Assembly: GCF_051020975.1 (NCBI RefSeq)
Contig: NC_135032.1
Location: 1,798,001 to 1,862,000 of the forward strand
Length of the DNA: 64,000 bases
From: Osmia lignaria lignaria
Lineage: Eukaryota > Arthropoda > Insecta > Hymenoptera > Megachilidae
Direction of reading: 5' to 3'
The notes below the pieces were generated by a model. The model had not been told where the DNA came from. It saw only the letters and a program-made list of their open reading frames with translations, and did no database searches. The position numbers and the translations under genes are program-made. Of this stretch, positions 50,322-62,878 are shown one piece after another (within the stretch, counting starts at the first letter, position 1; every line of letters starts with the position of its first letter).

Positions 50322-53300
50322 TTGCAGATTCACCTCAAAGGAACTGGCCTGACGGACATATTTCGAGATATTTCTTCTTCTTGTTGTTCTTCCTCTGCAC
50401 AGCTAAGCTGGAAGTGGCATTTGCAGCTCGCAATAGTGCAGAGTTATCTCAAAGAAAGGGGCCACGGTGTTTCTGTATCTCTATTATGTTGGTGCGGGTT
50501 CGGAACTTTTAAATATCTTGATATATCTCGAGAACTACGCATCTGATCAAAAAATATCATAGAAGATAAAAAGTAGGAAACTTAATTCTCTACAAAAAAG
50601 GTCTCTTAACATTTTGCCATAGCTCGCTTCGTTTCCGAGATATTTGCAGATTCAGCTCAAAGGAACTGGCCTGACGGACATATTTCGAGATATTTCTTCT
50701 TCTTGTTGTTCTTCTTCTGCACAGCTAAGCTGGAAGTGGCATTTGCGGCTCGCACTAGTGCAGAGTTATCTCAAGGAAAGGGGCCACGGTGTTTCTGTAT
50801 CTCTATTATGTTGGTGCGGCTTCGGAACTTTTAAATATCTCGATATATCTCGAAAACTACGCTTCTGATCAAAAAATATCATAGAACATAAATTGTAGGA
50901 AACAGAATTCTCTACAAAAAAGGTCTCTTAACATTTTGCCATAGCTCGCTTCGTTTCCGAGATATTTGCAGATATATCTCAAGGGAAGGGGCCTGACGGA
51001 CATATTTCGAGATATTCCTTCTTCTTGTTATTCTTCTTCTGCACAGCTAAGCTGGAAGTGGCATTTACAGCTCGCAATAGTGCAGAGTTGTCTCAAAGAA
51101 AGGGGCCACGGTGTTTCTGTATCTCTATTATGTTGGTGCGGCTTCGGAACTTTTAAATATCTTGATATATCTCGAGAACTACGCATCTGATCAAAAAATA
51201 TCATACAAGATAAAAAGTAGGAAACTTAATTCTCTACAAAAAAGGTCTCTTAACATTTTGCCATAGCTCGCTTCGTTTCCGAGATATTTGCAGATTTATC
51301 TCAAGGGAAGGGGCCTGACGGACAAATTTCGAGATATTTCTTCTTCTTGTTGTTCTTCTTCTGCACAGCTAAGCTGGAAGTGGCATTTACGGCTCGCTCT
51401 AGTGCAGAGTTATCTCAAAGAAAGGGGCCACGGTGTTTCTGTATCTCTATTATGTTGGTGCGGCTTCGGAACTTTTAAATATCTCGATACATCTCGAAAA
51501 CTACGCTTCTGATCAAAAAATATCATAGAACATAAATTGTAGGAAACATAATTCTCTACAAAAAACGTCTCTTAACATTTTGCCATAGCTCGCTTCGTTT
51601 CCGAGATATTTGCAGATTCACCTCAAAGGAACTGGCCTGACGGACATATTTCGAGATATTTCTTCTTCTTGTTGTTCTTCCTCTGCACAGCTAAGCTGGA
51701 AGTGGCATTTGCAGCTCGCAATAGTGCAGAGTTATCTCAAAGAAAGGGGCCACGGTGTTTCTGTATCTCTATTATGTTGGTGCGGCTTCGGAACTTTTAA
51801 ATATCTCGATACATCTCGAAAACTACGCTTCTGATCAAAAAATATCATAGAACATAAATTGTAGGAAACATAATTCTCTACAAAAAACGTCTCTTAACAT
51901 TTTGCCATAGCTCGCTTCGTTTCCGAGATATTTGCAGATTCAGCTCAAAGGAACTGGCCTGACGGACATATTTCGAGATATTTCTTCTTCTTGTTGTTCT
52001 TCCTCTGCACAGCTAAGCTGGAAGTGGCATTTGCAGCTCGCAATAGTGCAGAGTTATCTCAAAGAAAGGGGCCACGGTGTTTCTGTATCCCTATTATGTT
52101 GGTGCGGCTTCGGAACTTTTAAATATCTTGATATATCTCGAGAACTACGCATCTGATCAAAAAATATCATAGAAAATAAAAAGTAGGAAACTTAATTCTC
52201 TACAAAAAAGGTCTCTTAACATTTTGCCATAGCTCGCTTCATTTCCGAGATATGTGCAGATTTATCTCAAGGGAAGTGGCCTGACGGACATATTTCGAGA
52301 TATTTCTTCTTCTTGTTGTTCTTCTTCTGCACAGCTACGCTGGAAGTGGCATTTGCGGCTCGCACTAGTACAGGGTTATCTCAACGAAAGGGGCCACGGT
52401 GTTTCTGTATCTCTATTATGTTGGTGCGGCTTCGGAACTTTTAAATATCTCGATACATCTCGAAAACTACGCTTCTGATCAAAAAATATCATAGAACCTA
52501 AATTGTAGGAAACATAATTCTCTACAAAAAAGGTCTCTTAACATTTTGCCATAGCTCGCTTCGTTTCCGAGATATTTGCAGATATATCTCAAGGGAAGGG
52601 GCCTGACGGACATATTTCGAGATATTTCTTCTTCTTGTTATTCTTCTTCTGCACAGCTAAGCTGAAGTGGCATTTACAGCTCGCAATAGTGCAGAGTTAT
52701 CTCAAAGAAAGGGGCCACGGTGTTTCTGTATCTCTATTATGTTGGTGCGGCTTCGGAACTTTTAAATATCTTGATATATCTCGAGAACTACGCATCTGAT
52801 CAAAAAATATCATACAAGATAAAAAGTAGGAAACTTAATTCTCTACAAAAGAGGTCTCTTAACATTTTGCCATAGCTCGCTTCGTTTCCGAGATATTTGC
52901 AGATTTATCTCAGGGGAAGGGGCCTGACGGACATATTTCGAGATATTTCTTCTTCTTGTTGTTCTTCTTCTGCACAGCTAAGCTGGAAGTGGCATTTGCA
53001 GCTCGCTCTAATGCAGAGTTATCTCAAAGAAAGGGGCCACGGTGTTTCTCTATCTCTATTATGTTGGTGCGGCTTCGGAACTTTTAAATATCTCGATACA
53101 TCTCGAAAACTACGCTTCTGATCAAAAAATATCATAGAACATAAATTGTAGGAAACACAATTCTCTACAAAAAACGTGTCTTAACATTTTGCCATAGCTC
53201 GCTTCGTTTCCGAGATATTTGCAGATTCAGCTCAAAGGAACTGGCCTGACGGACATATTTCGAGATATTTCTTCTTCTTGTTGTTCTTCCTCTGCACAGC

Positions 53301-53862
53301 TAAGCTGGAAGTGGCATTTGCAGCTCGCAATAGTGCAGAGTTATCTCAAAGAAAGGGGCCACGGTGTTTCTGTATCCCTATTATGTTGGTGCGGCTTCGG
53401 AACTTTTAAATATCTTGATATATCTCGAGAACTACGCATCTGATCAAAAAATATCATAGAAAATAAAAAGTAGGAAACTTAATTCTCTACAAAAAAGGTC
53501 TCTTAACATTTTGCCATAGCTCGCTTCATTTCCGAGATATGTGCAGATTTATCTCAAGGGAAGGGGCCTGACGGACATATTTCGAGATATTTCTACTTCT
53601 TGTTGTCCTTCTTCTGCTCAGCTACGCTGGAAGTGGCATTTGCGGCTCGCACTGGTGCAGAGTTATCTCAACGAAAGGGGCCACGGTGTTTCTGTATCTC
53701 TATTATGTTGGTGCGGCTTCGGAACTTTTAAATATCTCGATATATCTCGAAAACTACGCTTCTGATCAAAAAATATCATAGAACATAAAAAGTAGGAAAC
53801 TTAATTCTCTACAAGAAAGGTCTCTTAACATTTTGCCATAGCTCGCTTCGTTTCCGAGATAT
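50322..53862 (+). repeat. 11-monomer derivative of the 16-mer (3,541 bp)
   Basis: This repeats the preceding 16-monomer series with exactly one pentamer missing. The left part aligns at 5,152 bp and the right part at 3,541-3,542 bp. Its last-but-two monomer (52897) carries the variants of the second pentamer's last member (49356), so the lost unit spans the inner pentamer junction. It includes the only length-changed monomer of the window (52576-52896). Confidence 0.82.
52576..52896 (+). repeat. 321-bp monomer with a single-base deletion
   Basis: GCTGGAAG has become GCTGAAG at 52661-52667 (one G lost). This shifts the register of all later copies by one base and breaks the open frame. The matching monomers 47424 and 49034 keep the G. 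It is the only insertion or deletion I found in the window. Confidence 0.93.
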
Positions 53863-54184
53863 TTGCAGATTTATCTCAAGGGAAGGGGCCTGACGGACAT
53901 ATTTCGAGATATTTCTTCTTCTTGTTGTTCTTCTTCTGCACAGCTAAGCTGGAAGTGGCATTTGCGGCTCGCACTAGTGCGGAGTTATCTCAAAGAAAGG
54001 GGCCACGGTGTTTCTGTATCCCTATTATGTTGGTGCGGCTTCGGAACTTTTAAATATCTCGATATATCTCGAGAACTACGCTTCTGATCAAAAAATATCA
54101 TAGAACATAAATTGTAGGAAACATAATTCTCTACAAAAAACGTCTCTTAACATTTTGCCATAGCTCGCTTCGTTTCCGAGATAT

Positions 54185-56116
54185 TTGCAGATTCAGCTCA
54201 AAGGAACTGGCCTGACGGACATATTTCGAGATATTTCTTCTTCTTGTTGTTCTTCCTCTGCACAGCTAAGCTGGAAGTGGCATTTGCAGCTCGCAATAGT
54301 GCAGAGTTATCTCAAAGAAAGGGGCCACGGTGTTTCTGTATCTCTATTATGTTGGTGCGGCTTCGGAACTTTTAAATATCTCGATATATCTCGAGAACTA
54401 CGCATCTGATCAAAAAACATTATAGAACATAAGAAGTAGGAAACTTAATTCTCTACAAAAAAGGTCTCTTAACATTTTGCCACAGCTCGCTTCGTTTCCG
54501 AGATATGTGCAGATTCATCTCAAGGGAAGGGGCCTGACGGACATATTTCGAGATATTTCTTCTTCTTGTTGTTCTTCTTCTGCACAGCTAAGCTGGAAGT
54601 GGCATTTGCGGCTCGCACTGGTGCAGAGTTATCTCAACGAAAGGGGCCACGGTGTTTCTGTATCTCTATTATGTTGGTGCGGCTTCGGAACTTTTAAATA
54701 TCTCGATATATCTCGAAAACTACGCTTCTGATCAAAAAATATCATAGAACATAAATTGTAGGAAACTTAATTCTCTACAAAAAAGGTCTCTTAACATTTT
54801 GCCATAGCTCGCTTCGTTTCCGAGATATTTGCAGATATATCTCAAGGGAAGGGGCCTGACGGACATATTTCGAGATATTTCTTCTTCTTGTTGTTCTTCT
54901 TCTGCACAGCTAAGCTGGAAGTGGCAGTTGCGGCTCGCACTAGTGCAGAGTTATCTCAAAGAAAGGGGCCACGGTGTTTCTGTATCCCTATTATGTTGGT
55001 GCGGCTTCGGAACTTTTAAATATCTCGATATATCTCGAGAACTACGCTTCTGATCAAAAAATATCATAGAACATAAATTGTAGGAAACATAATTCTCTAC
55101 AAAAAACGTCTCTTAACATTTTGCCATAGCTCGCTTCGTTTCCGAGATATTTGCAGATTCAGCTCAAAGGAACTGGCCTGACGGACATATTTCGAGATAT
55201 TTCTTCTTCTTGTTGTTCTTCCTCTGCACAGCTAAGCTGGAAGTGGCATTTGCAGCTCGCAATAGTGCAGAGTTATCTCAAAGAAAGGGGCCACGGTGTT
55301 TCTGTATCTCTATTATGTTGGTGCGGCTTCGGAACTTTTAAATATCTCGATATATCTCGAGAACTACGCATCTGATCAAAAAACATTATAGAACATAAGA
55401 AGTAGGAAACTTAATTCTCTACAAAAAAGGTCTCTTAACATTTTGCCACAGCTCGCTTCGTTTCCGAGATATGTGCAGATTCATCTCAAGGGAAGGGGCC
55501 TGACGGACATATTTCGAGATATTTCTTCTTCTTGTTGTTCTTCTTCTGCACAGCTAAGCTGGAAGTGGCATTTGCGGCTCGCACTGGTGCAGAGTTATCT
55601 CAACGAAAGGGGCCACGGTGTTTCTGTATCTCTATTATGTTGGTGCGGCTTCGGAACTTTTAAATATCTCGATATATCTCGAAAACTACGCTTCTGATCA
55701 AAAAATATCATAGAACATAAATTGTAGGAAACTTAATTCTCTACAAAAAAGGTCTCTTAACATTTTGCCATAGCTCGCTTCGTTTCCGAGATATTTGCAG
55801 ATATATCTCAAGGGAAGGGGCCTGACGGACATATTTCGAGATATTTCTTCTTCTTGTTGTTCTTCTTCTGCACAGCTAAGCTGGAAGTGGCAGTTGCGGC
55901 TCGCACTAGTGCAGAGTTATCTCAAAGAAAGGGGCCACGGTGTTTCTGTATCTCTATTATGTTGGTGCGGGTTCGGAACTTTTAAATATCTTGATATATC
56001 TCGAGAACTACGCATCTGATCAAAAAATATCATAGAAGATAAAAAGTAGGAAACTTAATTCTCTACAAAAAAGGTCTCTTAACATTTTGCCATAGCTCGC
56101 TTCGTTTCCGAGATAT
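54185..56116 (+). repeat. Trimer higher-order repeat (966 bp period)
   Basis: The unit is Q with the AAAAAACATTATAG/ATAAGAAG linker, then a CCACAGCTC / ATTCATCTC / CTCAACG monomer, then a GGCAGTTGCGG monomer. The members are 54185, 54507 and 54829, then 55151, 55473 and 55795. The second copy diverges in its last monomer, which ends as type E-I with GCGGGTTCGG. A partial earlier member (53863) extends the relation leftward. Confidence 0.75.
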
Positions 56117-59100
56117 TTGCAGATTCAGCTCAAAGGAACTGGCCTGACGGACATATTTCGAGATATTTCTTCTTCTTGTTGTTCTTCTTCTGCACAGCTA
56201 AGCTGGAAGTGGCATTTGCGGCTCGCACTAGTACAGAGTTATCTCAAGGAAAGGGGCCACGGTGTTTCTGTATCTCTATTATGTTGGTGCGGCTTCGGAA
56301 CTTTTAAATATCTCGATATATCTCGAAAACTACGCTTCTGATCAAAAAAGATCATAGAACATAAATTGTAGGAAACAGAATTCTCTACAAAAAAGGTCTC
56401 TTAACATTTTGCCATAGCTCGCTTCGTTTCCGAGATATTTGCAGATATATCTCAAGGGAAGGGGCCTGACGGACATATTTCGAGATATTTCTTCTTCTTG
56501 TTGTTCTTCTTCTGCACAGCTAAGCTGGAAGTGGCATTTGCGGCTAGCACTAGTGCAGAGTTATCTCAAAGAAAGGGGCCACGGTGTTTCTGTATCTCTA
56601 TTATGTTGGTGCGGCTTCGGAACTTTTAAATATCTCGATACATCTCGAAAACTACGCTTCTGATCAAAAAATATCATAGAACATAAATTGTAGGAAACAT
56701 AATTCTCTACAAAAAACGTCTCTTAACATTTTGCCATAGCTCGCTTCGTTTCCGAGATATTTGCAGATTCACCTCAAAGGAACTGGCCTGACGGACATAT
56801 TTCGAGATATTTCTTCTTCTTGTTGTTCTTCCTCTGCACAGCTAAGCTGGAAGTGGCATTTGCAGCTCGCAATAGTGCAGAGTTATCTCAAAGAAAGGGG
56901 CCACGGTGTTTCTGTATCTCTATTATGTTGGTGCGGCTTCGGAACTTTTAAATATCTCGATACATCTCGAAAACTACGCTTCTGATCAAAAAATATCATA
57001 GAACATAAATTGTAGGAAACATAATTCTCTACAAAAAACTTCTCTTAACATTTTGCCATAGCTCGCTTCGTTTCCGAGATATTTGCAGATATATCTCAAA
57101 GGAACTGGCCTGACGGACATATTTCGAGATATTTCTTCTTCTTGTTGTTCTTCTTCTGCACAGCTAAGCTGGAAGTGGCATTTACAGCTCGCAATAGTGC
57201 AGAGTTATCTCAAAGAAAGGAGCCACGGTGTTTCTGTATCTCTATTATGTTGGTGCGGCTTCGGAACTTTTAAATATCTTGATATATCTCGAGAACTACG
57301 CATCTGATCAAAAAATATCATACAAGATAAAAAGTAGGAAACTTAATTCTCTACAAAAAAGGTCTCTTAACATTTTGCCATAGCTCGCTTCGTTTCCGAG
57401 ATATTTGCAGATTTATCTCAAGGGAAGGGGCCTGACGGACATATTTCGAGATATTTCTTCTTCTTGTTGTTCTTCTTCTGCTCAGCTATGCTGGAAGTGG
57501 CATTTGCGGCTCGCACTAGTGCAGAGTTATCTCAAGGAAAGGGGCCACGGTGTTTCTGTATCTCTATTATGTTGGTGCGGCTTCGGAACTTTTAAATATC
57601 TCGATATATCTCGAAAACTACGCTTCTGATCAAAAAATATCATAGAACATAAATTGTAGGAAACAGAATTCTCTACAAAAAAGGTCTCTTAACATTTTGC
57701 CATAGCTCGCTTCGTTTCCGAGATATTTGCAGATATATCTCAAGGGAAGGGGCCTGACGGACATATTTCGAGATATTTCTTCTTCTTGTTGTTCTTCTTC
57801 TGCACAGCTAAGCTGGAAGTGGCATTTGCGGCTCGCACTAGTGCAGAGTTATCTCAAAGAAAGGGGCCACGGTGTTTCTGTATCCCTATTATGTTGGTGC
57901 GGCTTCGGAACTTTGAAATATCTCGATATATCTCGAAAACTACGCTTCTGATCAAAAAATATCATAGAACATAAATTGTAGGAAACATAATTCTCTATAA
58001 AAAACGTCTCTTAACATTTTGCCATAGCTCGCTTCGTTTCCGAGATATTTGCAGATTCAGCTCAAAGGAACTGGCCTGACGGACATATTTCGAGATATTT
58101 CTTCTTCTTGTTGTTCTTCCTCTGCACAGCTAAGCTGGAAGTGGCATTTGCAGCTCGCAATAGTGCAGAGTTATCTCAAAGAAAGGGGCCACGGTGTTTC
58201 TGTATCTCTATTATGTTGGTGCGGGTACGGAACTTTTAAATATCTTGATATATCTCGAGAACTACGCATCTGATCAAAAAATATCATAGAACATACAAAG
58301 TAGGAAACTTAATTCTCTATAAAAAAGGTCTCTTAACATTTTGCCATAGCTCGCTTCGTTTCCGAGATATGTGCAGATTTATCTCAAGGGAAGGGGCCTG
58401 ACGGACATATTTCGAGATATTTCTTCTTCTTGTTGTTCTTCTTCTGCACAGCTAAGCTGGAAGTGGCATTTGCGGCTCGCACTAGTGCAGAGTTATCTCA
58501 AAGAAAGGGGCCACGGTGTTTCAGTATCCCTATTATGTTGGTGCGGCTTCGGAACTTTGAAATATCTCGATATATCTCGAAAACTACGCTTCTGATCAAA
58601 AAATATCATAGAACATAAATTGTAGGAAACATAATTCTCTATAAAAAACGTCTCTTAACATTTTGCCATAGCTCGCTTCGTTTCCGAGATATTTGCAGAT
58701 ACATCTCAAGAGAAGGGGCCTGACGGACATATTTCGAGATATTTCTTCTTCTTGTTGTTCTTCTTCTGCACAGCTAAGCTGGAAGTGGCACTTACAGCTC
58801 GCAATAGTGCAGAGTTATCTCAAAGAAAGGGGCCACGGTGTTTCTGTATCTCTATTATGTTGGTGCGGCTTCGGAACTTTTAAATATCTTGATATATCTC
58901 GAGAACTACGCATCTGATCAAAAAATATCATAGAACATAAAAAGTAGGAAACTTAATTCTCTACAAAAAAGGTCTCTTAACATTTTGCCATAGCTCGCTT
59001 CGTTTCCGAGATATTTGCAGATTTATCTCAAGGGAAGGGGCCTGACGGACATATTTCGAGATATTTCTTCTTCTTGTTGTTCTTCTTCTGCACAGCTAAG

Positions 59101-59336
59101 CTGGAAGTGGCATTTGCGGCTCGAACTAGTGCAGAGTTATCTCAAAGAAAGGGGCCACGGTGTTTCTGTATCCCTATTATGTTGGTGCGGCTTCGGAACT
59201 TTTAAATATCTCGATATATCTCGAAAACTACGCTTCTGATCAAAAAATATCATAGAACATAAATTGTAGGAAACATAATTCTCTACAAAAAAGGTCTCTT
59301 AACATTTTGCCACAGCTCGCTTCGTTTCCGAGATAT
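55473..59336 (+). repeat. 12-monomer unit (3,864 bp)
   Basis: Monomers 55473 to 59015, followed directly by a derivative that starts with the same CCACAGCTC / ATTCATCTC / CTCAACG monomer (59337). Shared rare states with that derivative include GGCTAGCAC (56546 and 60088), AAAGGAGCC (57083 and 60625), GCGGGTACGG (58049 and 61591), TTTCAGTATC (58371 and 61913), TCAAGAGAAGG (58693 and 62235) and CTCGAACTAG (59015 and 62557). Confidence 0.8.
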
Positions 59337-59980
59337 GTGCAGATTCATCTCAAGGGAAGGGGCCTGACGGACATATTTCGAGATATTTCTTCTTCTTGTT
59401 GTTCTTCTTCTGCACAGCTAAGCTGGAAGTGGCATTTGCGGCTCGCACTGGTGCAGAGTTATCTCAACGAAAGGGGCCACGGTGTTTCTGTATCTCTATT
59501 ATGTTGGTGCGGCTTCGGAACTTTTAAATATCTCGATATATCTCGAAAACTACGCTTCTGATCAAAAAATATCATAGAACATAAATTGTAGGAAACTTAA
59601 TTCTCTACAAAAAAGGTCTCTTAACATTTTGCCATAGCTCGCTTCGTTTCCGAGATATTTGCAGATATATCTCAAGGGAAGGGGCCTGACGGACATATTT
59701 CGAGATATTTCTTCTTCTTGTTGTTCTTCCTCTGCACAGCTAAGCTGGAAGTGGCATTTGCAGCTCGCAATAGTGCAGAGTTATCTCAAAGAAAGGGGCC
59801 ACGGTGTTTCTGTATCTCTATTATGTTGGTGCGGGTTCGGAACTTTTAAATATCTTGATATATCTCGAGAACTACGCATCTGATCAAAAAATATCATAGA
59901 AGATAAAAAGTAGGAAACTTAATTCTCTACAAAAAAGGTCTCTTAACATTTTGCCATAGCTCGCTTCGTTTCCGAGATAT

Positions 59981-60302
59981 TTGCAGATTCAGCTCAAAGG
60001 AACTGGCCTGACGGACATATTTCGAGATATTTCTTCTTCTTGTTGTTCTTCTTCTGCACAGCTAAGCTGGAAGTGGCATTTGCGGCTAGCACTAGTGCAG
60101 AGTTATCTCAAAGAAAGGGGCCACGGTGTTTCTGTATCTCTATTATGTTGGTGCGGCTTCGGAACTTTTAAATATCTCGATACATCTCGAAAACTACGCT
60201 TCTGATCAAAAAATATCATAGAACATAAATTGTAGGAAACATAATTCTCTACAAAAAACGTCTCTTAACATTTTGCCATAGCTCGCTTCGTTTCCGAGAT
60301 AT
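59981..60302 (+). repeat. Chimeric monomer at an unequal-exchange junction
   Basis: The 5' part has the Q-type CAG and GGAACT states of 56117. The 3' part has GGCTAGCAC, GTGCAGAG, CTCAAAG and GATACATCTCG of the next monomer, 56439. The switch lies between 60005 and 60087, where the two parents do not differ in the states I could read. One 322-bp unit was lost in the process. Confidence 0.75.
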
Positions 60303-61268
60303 TTGCAGATTCACCTCAAAGGAACTGGCCTGACGGACATATTTCGAGATATTTCTTCTTCTTGTTGTTCTTCCTCTGCACAGCTAAGCTGGAAGTGGCA
60401 TTTGCAGCTCGCAATAGTGCAGAGTTATCTCAAAGAAAGGGGCCACGGTGTTTCTGTATCTCTATTATGTTGGTGCGGCTTCGGAACTTTTAAATATCTC
60501 GATACATCTCGAAAACTACGCTTCTGATCAAAAAATATCATAGAACATAAATTGTAGGAAACATAATTCTCTACAAAAAACGTCTCTTAACATTTTGCCA
60601 TAGCTCGCTTCGTTTCCGAGATATTTGCAGATATATCTCAAAGGAACTGGCCTGACGGACATATTTCGAGATATTTCTTCTTCTTGTTGTTCTTCTTCTG
60701 CACAGCTAAGCTGGAAGTGGCATTTACAGCTCGCAATAGTGCAGAGTTATCTCAAAGAAAGGAGCCACGGTGTTTCTGTATCTCTATTATGTTGGTGCGG
60801 CTTCGGAACTTTTAAATATCTTGATATATCTCGAGAACTACGCATCTGATCAAAAAATATCATACAAGATAAAAAGTAGGAAACTTAATTCTCTACAAAA
60901 AAGGTCTCTTAACATTTTGCCATAGCTCGCTTCGTTTCCGAGATATTTGCAGATTTATCTCAAGGGAAGGGGCCTGACGGACATATTTCGAGATATTTCT
61001 TCTTCTTGTTGTTCTTCTTCTGCTCAGCTAAGCTGGAAGTGGCATTTGCGGCTCGCACTAGTGCAGAGTTATCTCAAGGAAAGGGGCCACGGTGTTTCTG
61101 TATCTCTATTATGTTGGTGCGGCTTCGGAACTTTTAAATATCTCGATATATCTCGAAAACTACGCTTCTGATCAAAAAATATCATACAACATAAATTGTA
61201 GGAAACAGAATTCTCTACAAAAAAGGTCTCTTAACATTTTGCCATAGCTCGCTTCGTTTCCGAGATAT

Positions 61269-62878
61269 TTGCAGATATATCTCAAGGGAAGGGGCCTGAC
61301 GGACATATTTCGAGATATTTCTTCTTCTTGTTGTTCTTCTTCTGCACAGCTAAGCTGGAAGTGGCATTTGCGGCTCGCACTAGTGCAGAGTTATCTCAAA
61401 GAAAGGGGCCACGGTGTTTCTGTATCCCTATTATGTTGGTGCGGCTTCGGAACTTTGAAATATCTCGATATATCTCGAAAACTACGCTTCTGATCAAAAA
61501 ATATCATAGAACATAAATTGTAGGAAACATAATTCTCTATAAAAAACGTCTCTTAACATTTTGCCATAGCTCGCTTCGTTTCCGAGATATTTGCAGATTC
61601 AGCTCAAAGGAACTGGCCTGACGGACATATTTCGAGATATTTCTTCTTCTTGTTGTTCTTCCTCTGCACAGCTAAGCTGGAAGTGGCATTTGCAGCTCGC
61701 AATAGTGCAGAGTTATCTCAAAGAAAGGGGCCACGGTGTTTCTGTATCTCTATTATGTTGGTGCGGGTACGGAACTTTTAAATATCTTGATATATCTCGA
61801 GAACTACGCATCTGATCAAAAAATATCATAGAACATACAAAGTAGGAAACTTAATTCTCTATAAAAAAGGTCTCTTAACATTTTGCCATAGCTCGCTTCG
61901 TTTCCGAGATATGTGCAGATTTATCTCAAGGGAAGGGGCCTGACGGACATATTTCGAGATATTTCTTCTTCTTGTTGTTCTTCTTCTGCACAGCTAAGCT
62001 GGAAGTGGCATTTGCGGCTCGCACTAGTGCAGAGTTATCTCAAAGAAAGGGGCCACGGTGTTTCAGTATCCCTATTATGTTGGTGCGGCTTCGGAACTTT
62101 GAAATATCTCGATATATCTCGAAAACTACGCTTCTGATCAAAAAATATCATAGAACATAAATTGTAGGAAACATAATTCTCTATAAAAAACGTCTCTTAA
62201 CATTTTGCCATAGCTCGCTTCGTTTCCGAGATATTTGCAGATACATCTCAAGAGAAGGGGCCTGACGGACATATTTCGAGATATTTCTTCTTCTTGTTGT
62301 TCTTCTTCTGCACAGCTAAGCTGGAAGTGGCACTTACAGCTCGCAATAGTGCAGAGTTATCTCAAAGAAAGGGGCCACGGTGTTTCTGTATCTCTATTAT
62401 GTTGGTGCGGCTTCGGAACTTTTAAATATCTTGATATATCTCGAGAACTACGCATCTGATCAAAAAATATCATAGAACATAAAAAGTAGGAAACTTAATT
62501 CTCTACAAAAAAGGTCTCTTAACATTTTGCCATAGCTCGCTTCGTTTCCGAGATATTTGCAGATTTATCTCAAGGGAAGGGGCCTGACGGACATATTTCG
62601 AGATATTTCTTCTTCTTGTTGTTCTTCTTCTGCACAGCTAAGCTGGAAGTGGCATTTGCGGCTCGAACTAGTGCAGAGTTATCTCAAAGAAAGGGGCCAC
62701 GGTGTTTCTGTATCTCTATTATGTTGGTGCGGCTTCGGAACTTTTAAATATCTCGATATATCTCGAAAACTACGCTTCTGATCAAAAAATATCATACAAC
62801 ATAAATTGTAGGAAACAGAATTCTCTACAAAAAAGGTCTCTTAACATTTTGCCATAGCTCGCTTCGTTTCCGAGATAT
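61269..62878 (+). repeat. Pentamer higher-order repeat at right edge, copy 1 (1,610 bp)
   Basis: Monomers 61269 (AACTTTGAAAT), 61591 (Q, GCGGGTACGG), 61913 (TTTCAGTATC, AACTTTGAAAT), 62235 (TCAAGAGAAGG) and 62557. The order is repeated from 62879. An earlier set, 57727-59336, is its counterpart inside the 12-mer. Confidence 0.85.
62557..62878 (+). repeat. Second chimeric monomer, entry to the right-edge pentamers
   Basis: The left part follows 59015 (CTCGAACTAG at 62666, CTCAAAG at 62688). The right part follows 60947 (ATCTCT at 62715, ATACAACATAAA, CAGAATTC linker). The switch lies at 62689-62714. After it the sequence repeats 61079 onward at an offset of 1,610 bp. Confidence 0.75.

Larger units (their letters stand above)
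59337..62878 (+). repeat. 11-monomer derivative of the 12-mer (3,542 bp)
   Basis: The first monomers align to the 12-mer at 3,864 bp, and everything from the middle of 59981 onward at 3,542 bp. The change of offset happens inside one chimeric monomer. Single-base differences include GTCTC/TTCTC in a linker (60579/57037), CTAAGCTGG/CTATGCTGG (60947/57405) and ATACAAC/ATAGAAC. Confidence 0.8.
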
